Counted from the first letter of the stretch, positions 16,635 to 25,708 are shown. The stretch is 64,000 nucleotides of DNA from Deltaproteobacteria bacterium (GCA_947445035.1 CANFCK010000003.1:62001-126000), one strand, 5' to 3'. Made by a program: numbers and translations. Notes: generated by a model not told the origin, from the letters alone.

Positions 16635-18751
16635 TGGGACTCCTGATCGCGTGCGCTTCGGCCCCGGCCGTGGAGCCCTTTTCTTCGACGCAGACGCACG
16701 TCGGTGCCAACGGCTACGGCGTCCTCGTCTACGACGGCGATCGGCTGGCGCACGGCTGGAATCACGTCTACCAACAGCTCAATTCCACCTCTAGTACCAA
16801 GTCCGTCGACATCCTCTTTGACACCTTCTTCGGGTACACCGATCTCGACGGCGCCGGGGACTGGCTCGTGCAGCCCGACTCCGTGGAAACGCTTGGGGGC
16901 ACCGGCATCATCGTCTCGACCGAGCGGCAGGGTGACCTGGAGTTCACCCAGTACGCGTTCATGCCGATGACCCTTGACGCCTGGGGCGTGGCTCAGGTCA
17001 CGCGCGTACGCAACACCAGCCGAACCAAGAGCGCACCCCCGTTCCAGCTGACATCGCTGCACAACTGGAAGCCCGGCTCTGGCGAAACCGTGGCGACGTA
17101 TGGCAAGGACCAGGTCGTCGAGCGCGGCTCGTCCATCGCTCTCTGGTACCGCGCGCCCGACGCGGACGAAAACAGCTGTGAGCAGGTCTACACCACGGTT
17201 CTGGAGGGGCGCCGACTCGCCGGAGAGTGTGCCGGCTACTCCTCCGACAACGTGCCCGGGTTCGCTTGGAGCATTCCGGCGCTCGGACCCGGCGCGGACT
17301 CATGGCACGGTGTTTTCATCAGCCAGGATGCAAGCCCCGCCTACACCCCCTACGACGCCGGCCCCCAGGCGTGGCTCAGCGAGGAGCTCGCCTGGTGGGG
17401 CGCTTTCCACGAGCGAGCGGTGCTCCCCGAGGGCTTGAACAGCGATGAAACATCGGTGTATCAAACTCAGCTTGCGCTCTTGGCCATGTCCCAGGTGCGC
17501 GAGGCCGGCGCGCCGTACGGCCAGATTCCCGCTTCTTTCCCCGTTGCGGCGCCTGACGAGCAGTTCCCGCACACCTGGAACATCACCTGGGTTCGCGACT
17601 CATCCTACGCCACGGTCGCCCTCGCCAGCGCTGGCTACGTCGCCGAAGCCGAGGCGTCGGTGCGGTTCCTGTTCCAGGCGGGTAAGGCCGGTAAGTATAA
17701 ATCCTGGCTGGACGATACATCCTATGGCGTGTCGGTGTGTCGATTGTACGGGGACGGGTCCGAGTGGTCGGACGAGGACGATAGCGGACCGAACATCGAG
17801 CTGGACAACTGGGGTCTTTACCTCTGGGCATTGGCCGAGACCGTCGCCGCCAGTGGCGCCGAAAGCACCTTGCTCGCCGATCTGGGGCTGCGCGCGCTCG
17901 ACGAAGTGGCCGATCCGCTGGTCGCGATGGTCCTTCCGGGAACCAATCTGATCCGACCGGACAGCTCGATCTGGGAACGACACTGGTATGGCAACGAGAA
18001 GTCGTTCACCTACACCAGCGTGATGGCCGTAGCCGGACTTCGTGCGGCGGCAGAGCTCGCGACGAAGCTCGCCGACCCCCGCGCCCAGGGGTACTTCGAC
18101 ACCGCCGACGCCATCGCGCTGGCGATCACCACCCACCTCGTCGACGCCGACGGCGTGGTGGCCGGTAATCTGACCGAGCTCAACGCGGGGTCGGGCTACC
18201 TTGACGTCGCCGCCGCCGAGGTGTGGAACTTCGACATCTTGGACGCACGGGGCGAAACCTTCGCGCCCACCATCGCCATGTGGGACACCTGGCTCGGCGC
18301 CCCCGCCAGCGTCGGCTATCGCCGCAACGACGATGGCAGCGCCTACGACGAGCAGGAGTGGGCGTTCGCCGACCTACGGGTATCTACGGCCATGCGCCGC
18401 GCCTGCGAGGTCGATCGCGCACGGCTGATCGAAGACTGGGTCACCAACCAGGCCCTCGCCAATGGCGGTCAGATCCCCGAACTGTACGACCCCGAGACCG
18501 GCAGCTACGAAGGCCCGACGCCGATGCTCGGCTTCGGTGCTGGGCTTTACTTGTTGGCGATGCAGGAGCGGGCGCTGGTGAGCGAGGGCTGCCCCGCGGA
18601 GACCATCCCGCCCGACCCGGTCGACTCCGGCGATACCGGAGAGCCGCCAAATGATACATGCCAATGTGTCAGTGGCGGCGCATCCGCCGCATGGCCGGCG
18701 TTGATGGCCGTGTGGTGGGTGCGGCGAAGGGTCACGACCAAGAAACGGTGA
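16634..18751 (+). CDS. GH15-like glucoamylase with MYXO-CTERM-type surface anchor
   Basis: A 705-residue exported glycoside hydrolase. The N-terminus (MGLLIACASAP) is a minimal lipobox-like signal. A beta-sandwich (about 20-270) is followed by an (alpha/alpha)6 domain (about 275-645) with WNITWVRDSSYATVALASAGY, IELDNWGLYLWALAE, KSFTYTSVMAVAGLRAAAELA and a final ALANGGQIPELYDP segment, as in GH15 glucoamylases that release glucose from glucan ends. The C-terminus has an acidic DPVDSGDTGE linker, a Cys pair (CQC), a Gly/Ala-rich hydrophobic helix and RRR, matching the layout of MYXO-CTERM sorting tails. ATG 16634 gives a TGATG overlap with the GH13 gene. TTG 16631 is a less likely start. Confidence 0.8.
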   Translation: MGLLIACASAPAVEPFSSTQTHVGANGYGVLVYDGDRLAHGWNHVYQQLNSTSSTKSVDILFDTFFGYTDLDGAGDWLVQPDSVETLGGTGIIVSTERQGDLEFTQYAFMPMTLDAWGVAQVTRVRNTSRTKSAPPFQLTSLHNWKPGSGETVATYGKDQVVERGSSIALWYRAPDADENSCEQVYTTVLEGRRLAGECAGYSSDNVPGFAWSIPALGPGADSWHGVFISQDASPAYTPYDAGPQAWLSEELAWWGAFHERAVLPEGLNSDETSVYQTQLALLAMSQVREAGAPYGQIPASFPVAAPDEQFPHTWNITWVRDSSYATVALASAGYVAEAEASVRFLFQAGKAGKYKSWLDDTSYGVSVCRLYGDGSEWSDEDDSGPNIELDNWGLYLWALAETVAASGAESTLLADLGLRALDEVADPLVAMVLPGTNLIRPDSSIWERHWYGNEKSFTYTSVMAVAGLRAAAELATKLADPRAQGYFDTADAIALAITTHLVDADGVVAGNLTELNAGSGYLDVAAAEVWNFDILDARGETFAPTIAMWDTWLGAPASVGYRRNDDGSAYDEQEWAFADLRVSTAMRRACEVDRARLIEDWVTNQALANGGQIPELYDPETGSYEGPTPMLGFGAGLYLLAMQERALVSEGCPAETIPPDPVDSGDTGEPPNDTCQCVSGGASAAWPALMAVWWVRRRVTTKKR

Positions 18752-20282
18752 GGCTGCCGCCACCGCCGAGCTTCCATTGGTTGGGCCCGGGAGCCCAGGT
18801 CACCCTGCCGTCGGCGTGGACGATGACCAGCTTGAACGTCTTGGCCGTGGCGTCGAGCTCGAGGCGGGTCGGCAAGCTGATGCCCGCCTGCGGCTGCCAA
18901 TCCCCCAGGGCGGCTGCGCTGCCCACGAGGCGGAGGCTGTCGCCGGGAGCGAGCGGTGGGGCGCCCGCAGCGAGAATCTTCGTCATCCCTGCCCGAACCG
19001 GTTTCGCGCGCAGGCGCAGCTTTTTCGCATCGAACACCCCGACCGATCCGGCAGGCACGGGCTCCGGCCACGCCCCGCTCAACGGCGAAACACCGCCGTT
19101 GTACACCACCCAACGCCGGTCATCACCAGACTCACGCTCGATGACGAACCAGTCGGAGCCGAGCTGGAGGGTGCGAGAGGACCCCTGTCGAAGCGCAGCC
19201 GACGCCTTCCGGCTCAGCGCCAGCGCCGTCAGCCGGCTCACCCGTTGTAGGTGCGCGATCTGCTCTATCGGGTTTCTCCACGCCCACTTCATGTCGGCGC
19301 GATTGTCCGGCTCCCCGGCCCCACGCGCGCCCCATTCGGTGCCCCAGCTGATCATCGGCCGACCGCGCAGCGTAAAGAGCAGGTCAAGAGCAGCGTCCAC
19401 CCGGTCGGGCTCATCGTGACACACGGTGGTGATACGCGGTGTGTCGTGGTTGTCCAGGAAGGTGATCCACGCGGACGAGGGGACATGCGCCGCCCGGTCG
19501 ATCACCGCCGGAATCGCCGCCGCCAGCCCACCGTCGCACACCACGTCCCGGATCGCGTAGTGGAGCGGGAAGTCGAAGACCGCGTCGAGACCCGCCGCGT
19601 CGCGGCTGTCCAAGACCGTGCGCACGTTCCCGTCGAAGACCTCGCCCCACAGCTCCAGCCCCGGCGCCCCCGCGCGCAGGTCGCTGCCCGCTCGACGCAG
19701 AAAGTCGCCGCCCATGTGCCGCACGGCATCGAAACGAAGCGCTACGGGGCGAACGGCAGCCAGCCACGATCGCGAGGACGCCAGGAGCCAATCGTAGACC
19801 TCCGGGTTCTCCTGGGCCAGATCCGGGAGTCCGTGCACCCGGTGGGTGACAACTTCGATCGGATCATCCCAGTTGCCGATGGCCCCGGTTTTGTGAAACC
19901 ACAGCGGACGCTCCGTCACCCACGCGTGATCGGGGGCGACATGGTTGTACACCATGTCCACGACCAGCCCGATGTCCGACGCCTCGGCCGCTGCGACCAG
20001 GCCAGCGAGGTCGGCGGTCGTGCCGAAGCGCGGTTCGAGCGCGGCCAGGTCCTCTGTCCAATACCCGTGAAAGGCGCCGTGCCCATGAAACGGCGTGTCC
20101 CGCATCTTGGCGATCGGCCCCAGCCACAGCGTGTCCACGCCCATTCGGCGGAGCTCCGGAAGATGCGCGACCACCCCAGCCAAATCGCCGCCGTGGAAGG
20201 CCTGCGGGTCGGACGCATCCACCGAACCGTCATTCCCCAGGTCCCCGTTTGCGAACCGATCCACGAGCAGGAAGTAGATCAA
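18732..20282 (-). CDS. GH13 alpha-glucanase with C-terminal CBM20-like module, no signal peptide
   Basis: A 516-residue GH13 enzyme beginning directly with the first barrel strand (IYFLLVDRFANGD). The start is TTG 20282, because an in-frame TGA lies immediately upstream. The catalytic residues are Asp185 (LRFDAVRHM), Glu214 (ELWGEVFDG) and Asp280 (TFLDNHDTPR). The C-terminal about 100 residues (DSLRLVGSAAALGDWQP through TWAPGPNQWKLGGG) match a starch-binding CBM20. Neighbouring enzymes are exported, yet no export signal is visible here. It is therefore either cytoplasmic, acting on imported maltodextrin or glycogen, or its start has been lost. It is last in the minus-strand operon after debranching enzyme, porin and lipoprotein. 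It converges with, and overlaps by 20 bp, the GH15-like gene. Confidence 0.82.
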   Translation of the reverse strand: MIYFLLVDRFANGDLGNDGSVDASDPQAFHGGDLAGVVAHLPELRRMGVDTLWLGPIAKMRDTPFHGHGAFHGYWTEDLAALEPRFGTTADLAGLVAAAEASDIGLVVDMVYNHVAPDHAWVTERPLWFHKTGAIGNWDDPIEVVTHRVHGLPDLAQENPEVYDWLLASSRSWLAAVRPVALRFDAVRHMGGDFLRRAGSDLRAGAPGLELWGEVFDGNVRTVLDSRDAAGLDAVFDFPLHYAIRDVVCDGGLAAAIPAVIDRAAHVPSSAWITFLDNHDTPRITTVCHDEPDRVDAALDLLFTLRGRPMISWGTEWGARGAGEPDNRADMKWAWRNPIEQIAHLQRVSRLTALALSRKASAALRQGSSRTLQLGSDWFVIERESGDDRRWVVYNGGVSPLSGAWPEPVPAGSVGVFDAKKLRLRAKPVRAGMTKILAAGAPPLAPGDSLRLVGSAAALGDWQPQAGISLPTRLELDATAKTFKLVIVHADGRVTWAPGPNQWKLGGGGSLTVSWS

Positions 20283-20819
20283 TCAACCGCCCGCAGCCCG
20301 TAGCCAGTCATCCGCCAGCTCCCCCACCCGACGCGCCACGACTCCACCGGCGGCGTCCACCGCATCCGCTTCGCGTTGGTGGTGGTAGCGCAAGAAAACC
20401 GGCACATCGAACTCCACGGTCTGGTTCGGCCGGCTCTGGGAGGCGCTCAACGTCAGGGTCACCCCCACCACCCAGCGATACTGGCCGTTCATCTCAGCGT
20501 AGTAGCCGGGGCGCGTTTCGACCAGGAGCATCGCGCCCTCGGCAAAGTCTCCCCGGAGCCGCTCTACCCGCAGCGAGGACTCGCGTGCGGCGCTGACCGG
20601 ACCGAGGCGACCCCCCTCCACAAGCTCGGCTGTCAGCCCCCGCAACGCCAAAACATCGAGGATCGATGAATCAAAGCGGGCCGGTGTATCGACGACCTCG
20701 GCCGCCCCGGCGCCTTCCGCCAGCGCCACAACCGTGATCCGCAGACCGGGCTCAGCCGTCGCGGGCGGCGTCGGCTTGATGCACCCGGTGAGGGCCATGA
20801 GCGACAGGACTAGAACCAT
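20283..20819 (-). CDS. Lipoprotein of the alpha-glucan locus
   Basis: A 178-residue lipoprotein with signal MVLVLSLMALTGC (Cys at 13, no basic residues) and a Pro/Thr-rich tether (IKPTPPATAEPG). The mature domain alternates strands (LRITVVALAEG, AMLLVETRPGYYAEMNGQYRWVVGVTLTLSA) and ends with a helix (VVARRVGELADDWLRAAGG). This layout is seen in periplasm-facing outer-membrane assembly lipoproteins, but no family is recognised. It overlaps the porin stop by 10 bp and directly abuts the GH13-CBM20 gene (TGA then TTG), so it probably serves the porin or glucan capture. Confidence 0.6.
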   Translation of the reverse strand: MVLVLSLMALTGCIKPTPPATAEPGLRITVVALAEGAGAAEVVDTPARFDSSILDVLALRGLTAELVEGGRLGPVSAARESSLRVERLRGDFAEGAMLLVETRPGYYAEMNGQYRWVVGVTLTLSASQSRPNQTVEFDVPVFLRYHHQREADAVDAAGGVVARRVGELADDWLRAAGG

Positions 20820-22249
20820 GCTTCGGCCTCCAGCGCCACGACGTTGTGCCAGTGCCGCTCGACGTTCCCGAAATCGTTGTATTCGCCGATGGACTCGACG
20901 AAGCTGTTTCCGAAGGCATTATTCTGGGTGCTGTATTGGACGCCGTACAAAACACGCAGACTGGGGCGGGTGTAGATGCCAGGCCCCAGCGGATTGAGCA
21001 CGACGCCGGCCTTGCCTTGCCAGGTGACCCGCTCTGCCGCGTCACCGTACTCAAGGCCTTCGCTATCCGATGCGCCATCGTCGCTGGTGAAGATGGAGTC
21101 CTTGTGATTTCGCCACTGGTTGCCGTTGTGAGACGTCTCGTTGGCGAAGCTGGACTCGGCGAGCAAGTGGACCGTCGGGGATACGTACACCTGCGTGCGA
21201 ATCACGACAGATGCGAAGGTGCGGTCGTCGTCGCTTGGGGCGATGTCGTTGTCGCCGTCACGATAGTCACCGTACAGACCCGCCAACGCGACATCCCACC
21301 GATCCTCCACCACGCTGAGCTGCAACTCATCGCCGATGGTGAACTGGGTGCGCTCATCGGTGAGGTCATGCGCGTAGATGTCGACCGATTCCCCCTCCCA
21401 GGTCTCAGTGACGTGACCGCGCGGATGCAACAAGCTGTAGTGCGCGTAGATCGCGTTCCACTTCAGCGGTCCGAACCCACCGAAGCCGAGGTAGCCGACG
21501 GCTTTCCAACTGCGGGCGTCGCTTGCCACCGGGTCGGGGAAGTTGATCATCTCGCCGGGGTTGTCGCGAAGAAAACTCTCAAACACCTCGCCGCGCGCGT
21601 AGTCCTCGTAGCTGACACGTGGGGTGCTGTGGGGCGCGTACCGATTTCCCACCACCATCGGCTCGTAGTAGCCCTGACCGCCCACCCCGAGCTCCACATG
21701 GTCGAGGATGTTGACGCGAGCGGTGACGCCGCCACTGAGCACCGTGTTGTATTCGGCGCCCTTGAGTGGGAAGCCGGCGTCCCCGAGGCCCGCCGTCAGG
21801 TCCAAGCCGGGCGTCTCCAACCGGGCCTGCCCGCCCACGGTGTCGCCAAGGACCTGGGCCAGACGCATGTCGTAGAGCCCGAGGTCGCCAAAGTTCGACT
21901 CCAACGTGCCCATTCGCCAGGTCACGCCCGTCAGGCCGATGTTTCCTGCCTGGGCGTACAGTTGGGACAGGCGCAAAAATGCGAGCGAACCGTTCTGGGC
22001 GTCGGCCCCTTGCACCGTCCCGCCTTCGATTCGCACATGGACGTCGGTCCAGGGCGCCAAGGATCCCGGCTTTCGCTCCAGGATGCTTTGCCGGAGCTCC
22101 AGCGCGGCGTAGGGGCCCTCGTTGAGCAGGCGCCCGTAGAGGTTCCAGTGGCCGAGGCGGCCATCGCCCCCTTCGAGGTCCGGCCGCGTCATGATGCGAA
22201 CGTACCCTGCGACGTCGGCGGCGAGCGCGGCAGCGACGAGAAGGATCAT
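20810..22249 (-). CDS. Maltoporin-like outer-membrane beta-barrel protein
   Basis: A 479-residue outer-membrane protein. The signal peptide is short (MILLVAAALAA, cleavage near 11) and the mature protein starts with an amphipathic strand (DVAGYVRIMTRPDLEG). Alternating aromatic and polar strands run throughout, and it ends in Trp-Phe, the C-terminal aromatic that barrel-assembly machinery recognises. The closing VALEAEAWF and the HWHN segment before it resemble LamB maltoporins. The position between a debranching enzyme and other amylases supports maltodextrin uptake. The start overlaps the GlgX-like stop (ATGA). Porin class is inferred from pattern and context. Confidence 0.72.
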   Translation of the reverse strand: MILLVAAALAADVAGYVRIMTRPDLEGGDGRLGHWNLYGRLLNEGPYAALELRQSILERKPGSLAPWTDVHVRIEGGTVQGADAQNGSLAFLRLSQLYAQAGNIGLTGVTWRMGTLESNFGDLGLYDMRLAQVLGDTVGGQARLETPGLDLTAGLGDAGFPLKGAEYNTVLSGGVTARVNILDHVELGVGGQGYYEPMVVGNRYAPHSTPRVSYEDYARGEVFESFLRDNPGEMINFPDPVASDARSWKAVGYLGFGGFGPLKWNAIYAHYSLLHPRGHVTETWEGESVDIYAHDLTDERTQFTIGDELQLSVVEDRWDVALAGLYGDYRDGDNDIAPSDDDRTFASVVIRTQVYVSPTVHLLAESSFANETSHNGNQWRNHKDSIFTSDDGASDSEGLEYGDAAERVTWQGKAGVVLNPLGPGIYTRPSLRVLYGVQYSTQNNAFGNSFVESIGEYNDFGNVERHWHNVVALEAEAWF

Positions 22250-24648
22250 TCCGTGGTTTCCAGGATGACGATGGTCGAGCCCGGGACGGTGTAGGTGCCC
22301 GACACCGGCTGCGGCGCCTCGCGCGACACGTTCGCCGACCGCAGGACCTCGAGCCCTTCGGCCACGAGGTACTCGTCTCCATCGAAATACTGCTGGGTGT
22401 CCACAACGCGACCCCAGCTGCGGCCGCTCGGCAGGGAGTAGGTGACCTCGCTCCTGTCCATGTTGAGCAAAACCACAAGCTCACGTTGGTCTGAGTACGG
22501 CGCGCCGACCGCCCCATCGTCATACCAATGGATGAGCAGACTGCGCGAGCTCCAGTCGGGATCCCCGCTGTTGGTGGGGTCCTTCCACGCGATCGGCATC
22601 GCCCCGCCGTACTCCTTGGGCGAGAACGCGTAGGTGTGCTCGCGGCGGAAACGAACGAGCTGGCCGACAAAGTCATGCATGCGCCACCGTTCGGGTTGTG
22701 CGGTCCATTCCCCCCAACGGAACCAGTTCCACTCGTTGTCGGCCGCGGTGCTGTAGGCGTTGTTGTTGCCATACTGAGTCCGAAGCCACTCATCCCCGCC
22801 GTACAGCATCGGCGTGCCTTGCGAGATCATCATACCAACGTAGAGGTTCCTCATCAGTTGGCGCTTGAACGGCTCCGCGCCTTGCCCCCAATCCCGCGAT
22901 CGATTGTTGTCTTCCCCGCTGTCGGTGTCACACCACGGGGAGGCGGGCGCACTGCAACACGTCGGGTTCAACGGGCCGCAGAAGTTCTCCTTTTCGTCGT
23001 AAGAAAGCAGGTCATACATCGTGAACCCATCGTGACAGGTCACGAAGTTGACCGAGTGATACGGCGCGCGACCATTCTCGCCATACCGCGCCTCGGTCCC
23101 GGTGATCACCCCGCCCCCGTCGATGCCGCTTTCCGCCGAGTTGAGCGCCCACTCGTCATTGTTGACGATTGCCCGCCACCAGTCCCGGAAGCTCGCGTTC
23201 CATTCGCCCCAACCGGTGCCGGGCTTGTTGGACGACGCGGGGAAGTTGCCAATCGAGGTGTAGGAACCACCCGCAGTCCACGGTTCGGCGATGATCCGTA
23301 CGTTGTTCGCTTGGAGCACCGGATCGTCGATGATGGCTTGCAGGACGGTGTTGGCCGGGTCGTCCCAGTTGTTGTAATCCCCGTCCCGCTCGCCGAGGAT
23401 GCCCGCCAGATCGAAGCGAAAGCCGTCAACGTGAAGCTCTTCGACCATGTAGTGGAGCGAGTCGAGGATCAGTCGCCGCCCGGGGGTGAAGTTCGGGCGG
23501 GTCTCGTTGCCCACGCCGGTGTTGTTCCAGTACCCGCTCTTGTCCGCGGACAACGCGTACCAGGCGTCGTTGTCGAGGCCCCGGAGGTTGTAGATGGTCG
23601 CCGCCTCGACGGTGTCGAGGTTGTAGGCGTCCGAGGCTCCGAGAACGTCGTCGGTGAAGATGCGATCCCGCCAGAGCCCTCCTTCCCCGGTGTGATTGTA
23701 GACCACGTCCACAATCACCTCGACCCCTTGCTGGTGGAGCGCGTCGACCATGAACTTGAACTCGTCAATCACCGCCGCCGGATCGCCGCCGATGGCGTAG
23801 TCGGCGCTGTAGCTGAGCTCGGGCGCGAAGAAGTTGATGTTGTTGTAGCCCCAGTATCCCCCGTCCAGCGGCTTTTCGTGGACCGGAAGCAGCTCGACGC
23901 CGGTGACACCCAACGCCGCGAGGTAGCCCGCGTTTTCGGCAAAGCCCCGCCAGGTTCCGGGGTGGTCGACGCCGGGCTGACCGTTGGCGGTAAACCCCTT
24001 GGGATGGACCTCGTACAGCACCAGCTCGTTCCAGTCGTGACCGGCCAGGCTGTTGTCAGCCCGGCCCGCCCGCCACGCGGTTTCCGCGTCGCTCCAAACG
24101 TACGCGCTCTGCACCACGACACTCTTGGCCGAAGCGCCCCAGGTACAGGATTCGCGACGACTTTCCCCGGTGCCAGCGGAGCCGGCCCCCCAGTCATGGT
24201 CGCGGGTCAGCGCACGCGACCACGGGTCCGTGAGCAACTTGTTGGGATTGTAGCGATTCCCCAGCGCATCGACGTCTGACACAAACGCCGTCTGTTGTCC
24301 GCAGGTCCACGCCGGGTCGTACGGCCAGTTGGGCCCCCACGCGACATAGCCGTAGAGTTGGCCGCTCCCCACACCCTCGACGTAGAGATTCCACACATCC
24401 CCGAAACGATCGAGCTCAAAGCGTTGCACCGGCCGTTCATCGTTTGCATCCGAGAAAAGCAACAACTCTACGCGCTCGGCGTTGCGGGCGTAGACGCCGA
24501 AGTTGACACCCCGGTCGCTCAGCGTCGAGCCCAGGTGTTCGAGCGCGGCCACCGCGTCCTCCTCGAGGCTAGGCGCGACAGATTCGGTGTGGTACAGCCG
24601 CGTGTACTCGCCCAGGTCGCAGCCGAACAAGAGGGTGAGGGCGAGCAT
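22246..24648 (-). CDS. GlgX/isoamylase-type debranching enzyme, lipoprotein
   Basis: An 800-residue GH13 debranching enzyme (alpha-1,6-glucosidase, GlgX/TreX/isoamylase group) with lipoprotein signal MLALTLLFGC (Cys at 10). A CBM48 domain (about 38-130: GVNFGVYARNAERVELLLF, GYVAWGP) precedes the barrel with LYEVHPKGFT, GYWGYNNINFFAP and VIVDVVYNHT. Catalytic residues are Asp413 (GFRFDLAGIL), Glu455 (RIIAEPW) and Asp540 (VTCHDGF). GlgX is normally cytoplasmic, so a lipid-anchored form implies debranching of extracellular glucan. I chose ATG 24648 because a TACCTT hexamer ends 6 nt upstream and the lipobox follows at the usual place. A longer frame to 24978 would run antisense through the divergent EEP gene. 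Confidence 0.88.
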   Translation of the reverse strand: MLALTLLFGCDLGEYTRLYHTESVAPSLEEDAVAALEHLGSTLSDRGVNFGVYARNAERVELLLFSDANDERPVQRFELDRFGDVWNLYVEGVGSGQLYGYVAWGPNWPYDPAWTCGQQTAFVSDVDALGNRYNPNKLLTDPWSRALTRDHDWGAGSAGTGESRRESCTWGASAKSVVVQSAYVWSDAETAWRAGRADNSLAGHDWNELVLYEVHPKGFTANGQPGVDHPGTWRGFAENAGYLAALGVTGVELLPVHEKPLDGGYWGYNNINFFAPELSYSADYAIGGDPAAVIDEFKFMVDALHQQGVEVIVDVVYNHTGEGGLWRDRIFTDDVLGASDAYNLDTVEAATIYNLRGLDNDAWYALSADKSGYWNNTGVGNETRPNFTPGRRLILDSLHYMVEELHVDGFRFDLAGILGERDGDYNNWDDPANTVLQAIIDDPVLQANNVRIIAEPWTAGGSYTSIGNFPASSNKPGTGWGEWNASFRDWWRAIVNNDEWALNSAESGIDGGGVITGTEARYGENGRAPYHSVNFVTCHDGFTMYDLLSYDEKENFCGPLNPTCCSAPASPWCDTDSGEDNNRSRDWGQGAEPFKRQLMRNLYVGMMISQGTPMLYGGDEWLRTQYGNNNAYSTAADNEWNWFRWGEWTAQPERWRMHDFVGQLVRFRREHTYAFSPKEYGGAMPIAWKDPTNSGDPDWSSRSLLIHWYDDGAVGAPYSDQRELVVLLNMDRSEVTYSLPSGRSWGRVVDTQQYFDGDEYLVAEGLEVLRSANVSREAPQPVSGTYTVPGSTIVILETTE

Positions 24649-24654
24649 CAAGGC

Positions 24655-24660
24655 AAGGTA
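24655..24660 (-). promoter_or_regulatory. Candidate leaderless -10 for the debranching-enzyme operon
   Basis: TACCTT on the minus strand ends 6 nt before ATG 24648. The divergent EEP gene starts 35 bp away and has TATGCT at 24667-24672. Confidence 0.35.
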
Positions 24661-24666
24661 GCCCGA

Positions 24667-24672
24667 TATGCT
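24667..24672 (+). promoter_or_regulatory. Candidate -10 for the EEP gene
   Basis: TATGCT (within GATATGCT) ends 11 nt before ATG 24684, allowing a leader of only a few nucleotides. No Shine-Dalgarno is visible. Confidence 0.35.
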
Positions 24673-24683
24673 GCGCCCGGCTG

Positions 24684-25649
24684 ATGTCCGACTCCCCCCG
24701 ACGGTACCGTTCCCTCCCGAGCCTCGGGCTCCCGTCGCGGCAGGCGTTGCCGCTCGATCGGTCCGTGCGGGTCGTCTCCTGGAACCTGCAATACTGCGGC
24801 GGGCGCCAAGGCGTCTTCTTCTACGACGGGGGACGGCAGGTCCGGGTGCCCCACGCCGATCAGGAGCGCGCCTTCGCCGGCATCGTCGAGGTGCTTCGCC
24901 GGCTCGACGCTGACGTGCTGCTGCTCCAGGAACTGGACCGGGGCTCGGCCCGCACCGACAGGGTCGACCAGCTTGCACGCCTGGTTCAGGCCCTGCCTGG
25001 CTACGCCGCCGTCAGCACGCCCATTCATCGCAACCGGTTCGTGCCCCACCCCTGGTGGCACCCCCTGGGGCGAGTGGATTTCCATCTGGCCACGCTCTCG
25101 CGGGCCCGGCCGGAGCGTCCCAGCCGCGTGGCGTTGCCGCTTTTGCGGGAACCCCCCTTAGTGCGTCACTTCAACCTCCATCGAGCCCTCTTGACCACCG
25201 AGTTGCCCCTGGCCGACGGGCGACGGTTCGCCGTCGGCAACACCCACCTGAGCGCCTTCAGCGGGGGTGACGATACCCTGTCGCGACAGATGGTCGAGGT
25301 GGAGCGCTGGTACGACGGCGCCGGACCGCTCGGCGTCCTTGCTGGCGACCTGAACCTGCTCCCACCTGGCGACGACCCCGCTCGGCTCGGAAAAGACGGC
25401 GTGGACCACCCGCGCGAGCGCCCCGAGATCGACGCTTTCTTTGCCCGACACCAGAGCGCGCTGAATCCCCGAGCGCAGCGCGTTCCGTTGGCCGGGACAT
25501 ACCTGCCCCCGGGCGCGGATCGGCCCGACCGGACCCTGGACTGGGTCTTTGCCGGCGTCGGTTGGGAGGTATCCGCTGCCAGAGTGGAGCCGGTCGACCC
25601 CCTTGTGAGCGACCACTGGCCGATTGTTGCGGACCTACGCATCCGGTAA
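24684..25649 (+). CDS. Endonuclease/exonuclease/phosphatase (EEP) superfamily hydrolase
   Basis: A 321-residue metal-dependent phosphodiesterase fold. Canonical EEP motifs appear in order: VVSWNLQY, LLLQELDRG (metal-binding Glu), a GNTHLSAF His, AGDLNLLP (catalytic Asp/Asn), LDWVFAG and the terminal SDHWPIVADL His. No signal peptide or DNA-binding extension is present. Members range from DNA repair nucleases to sphingomyelinases and inositol phosphatases, and this sequence does not show which. It is divergent from the glucan operon and unlikely to belong to it. The next gene starts 71 bp downstream with its own -10-like element. Confidence 0.85.
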   Translation: MSDSPRRYRSLPSLGLPSRQALPLDRSVRVVSWNLQYCGGRQGVFFYDGGRQVRVPHADQERAFAGIVEVLRRLDADVLLLQELDRGSARTDRVDQLARLVQALPGYAAVSTPIHRNRFVPHPWWHPLGRVDFHLATLSRARPERPSRVALPLLREPPLVRHFNLHRALLTTELPLADGRRFAVGNTHLSAFSGGDDTLSRQMVEVERWYDGAGPLGVLAGDLNLLPPGDDPARLGKDGVDHPRERPEIDAFFARHQSALNPRAQRVPLAGTYLPPGADRPDRTLDWVFAGVGWEVSAARVEPVDPLVSDHWPIVADLRIR

Positions 25650-25708
25650 GTCATCCCTGCCGTCGCGACGACGGCTCATGGGGCCACGAACGCTGCGCCC
25701 TGGTGAGG

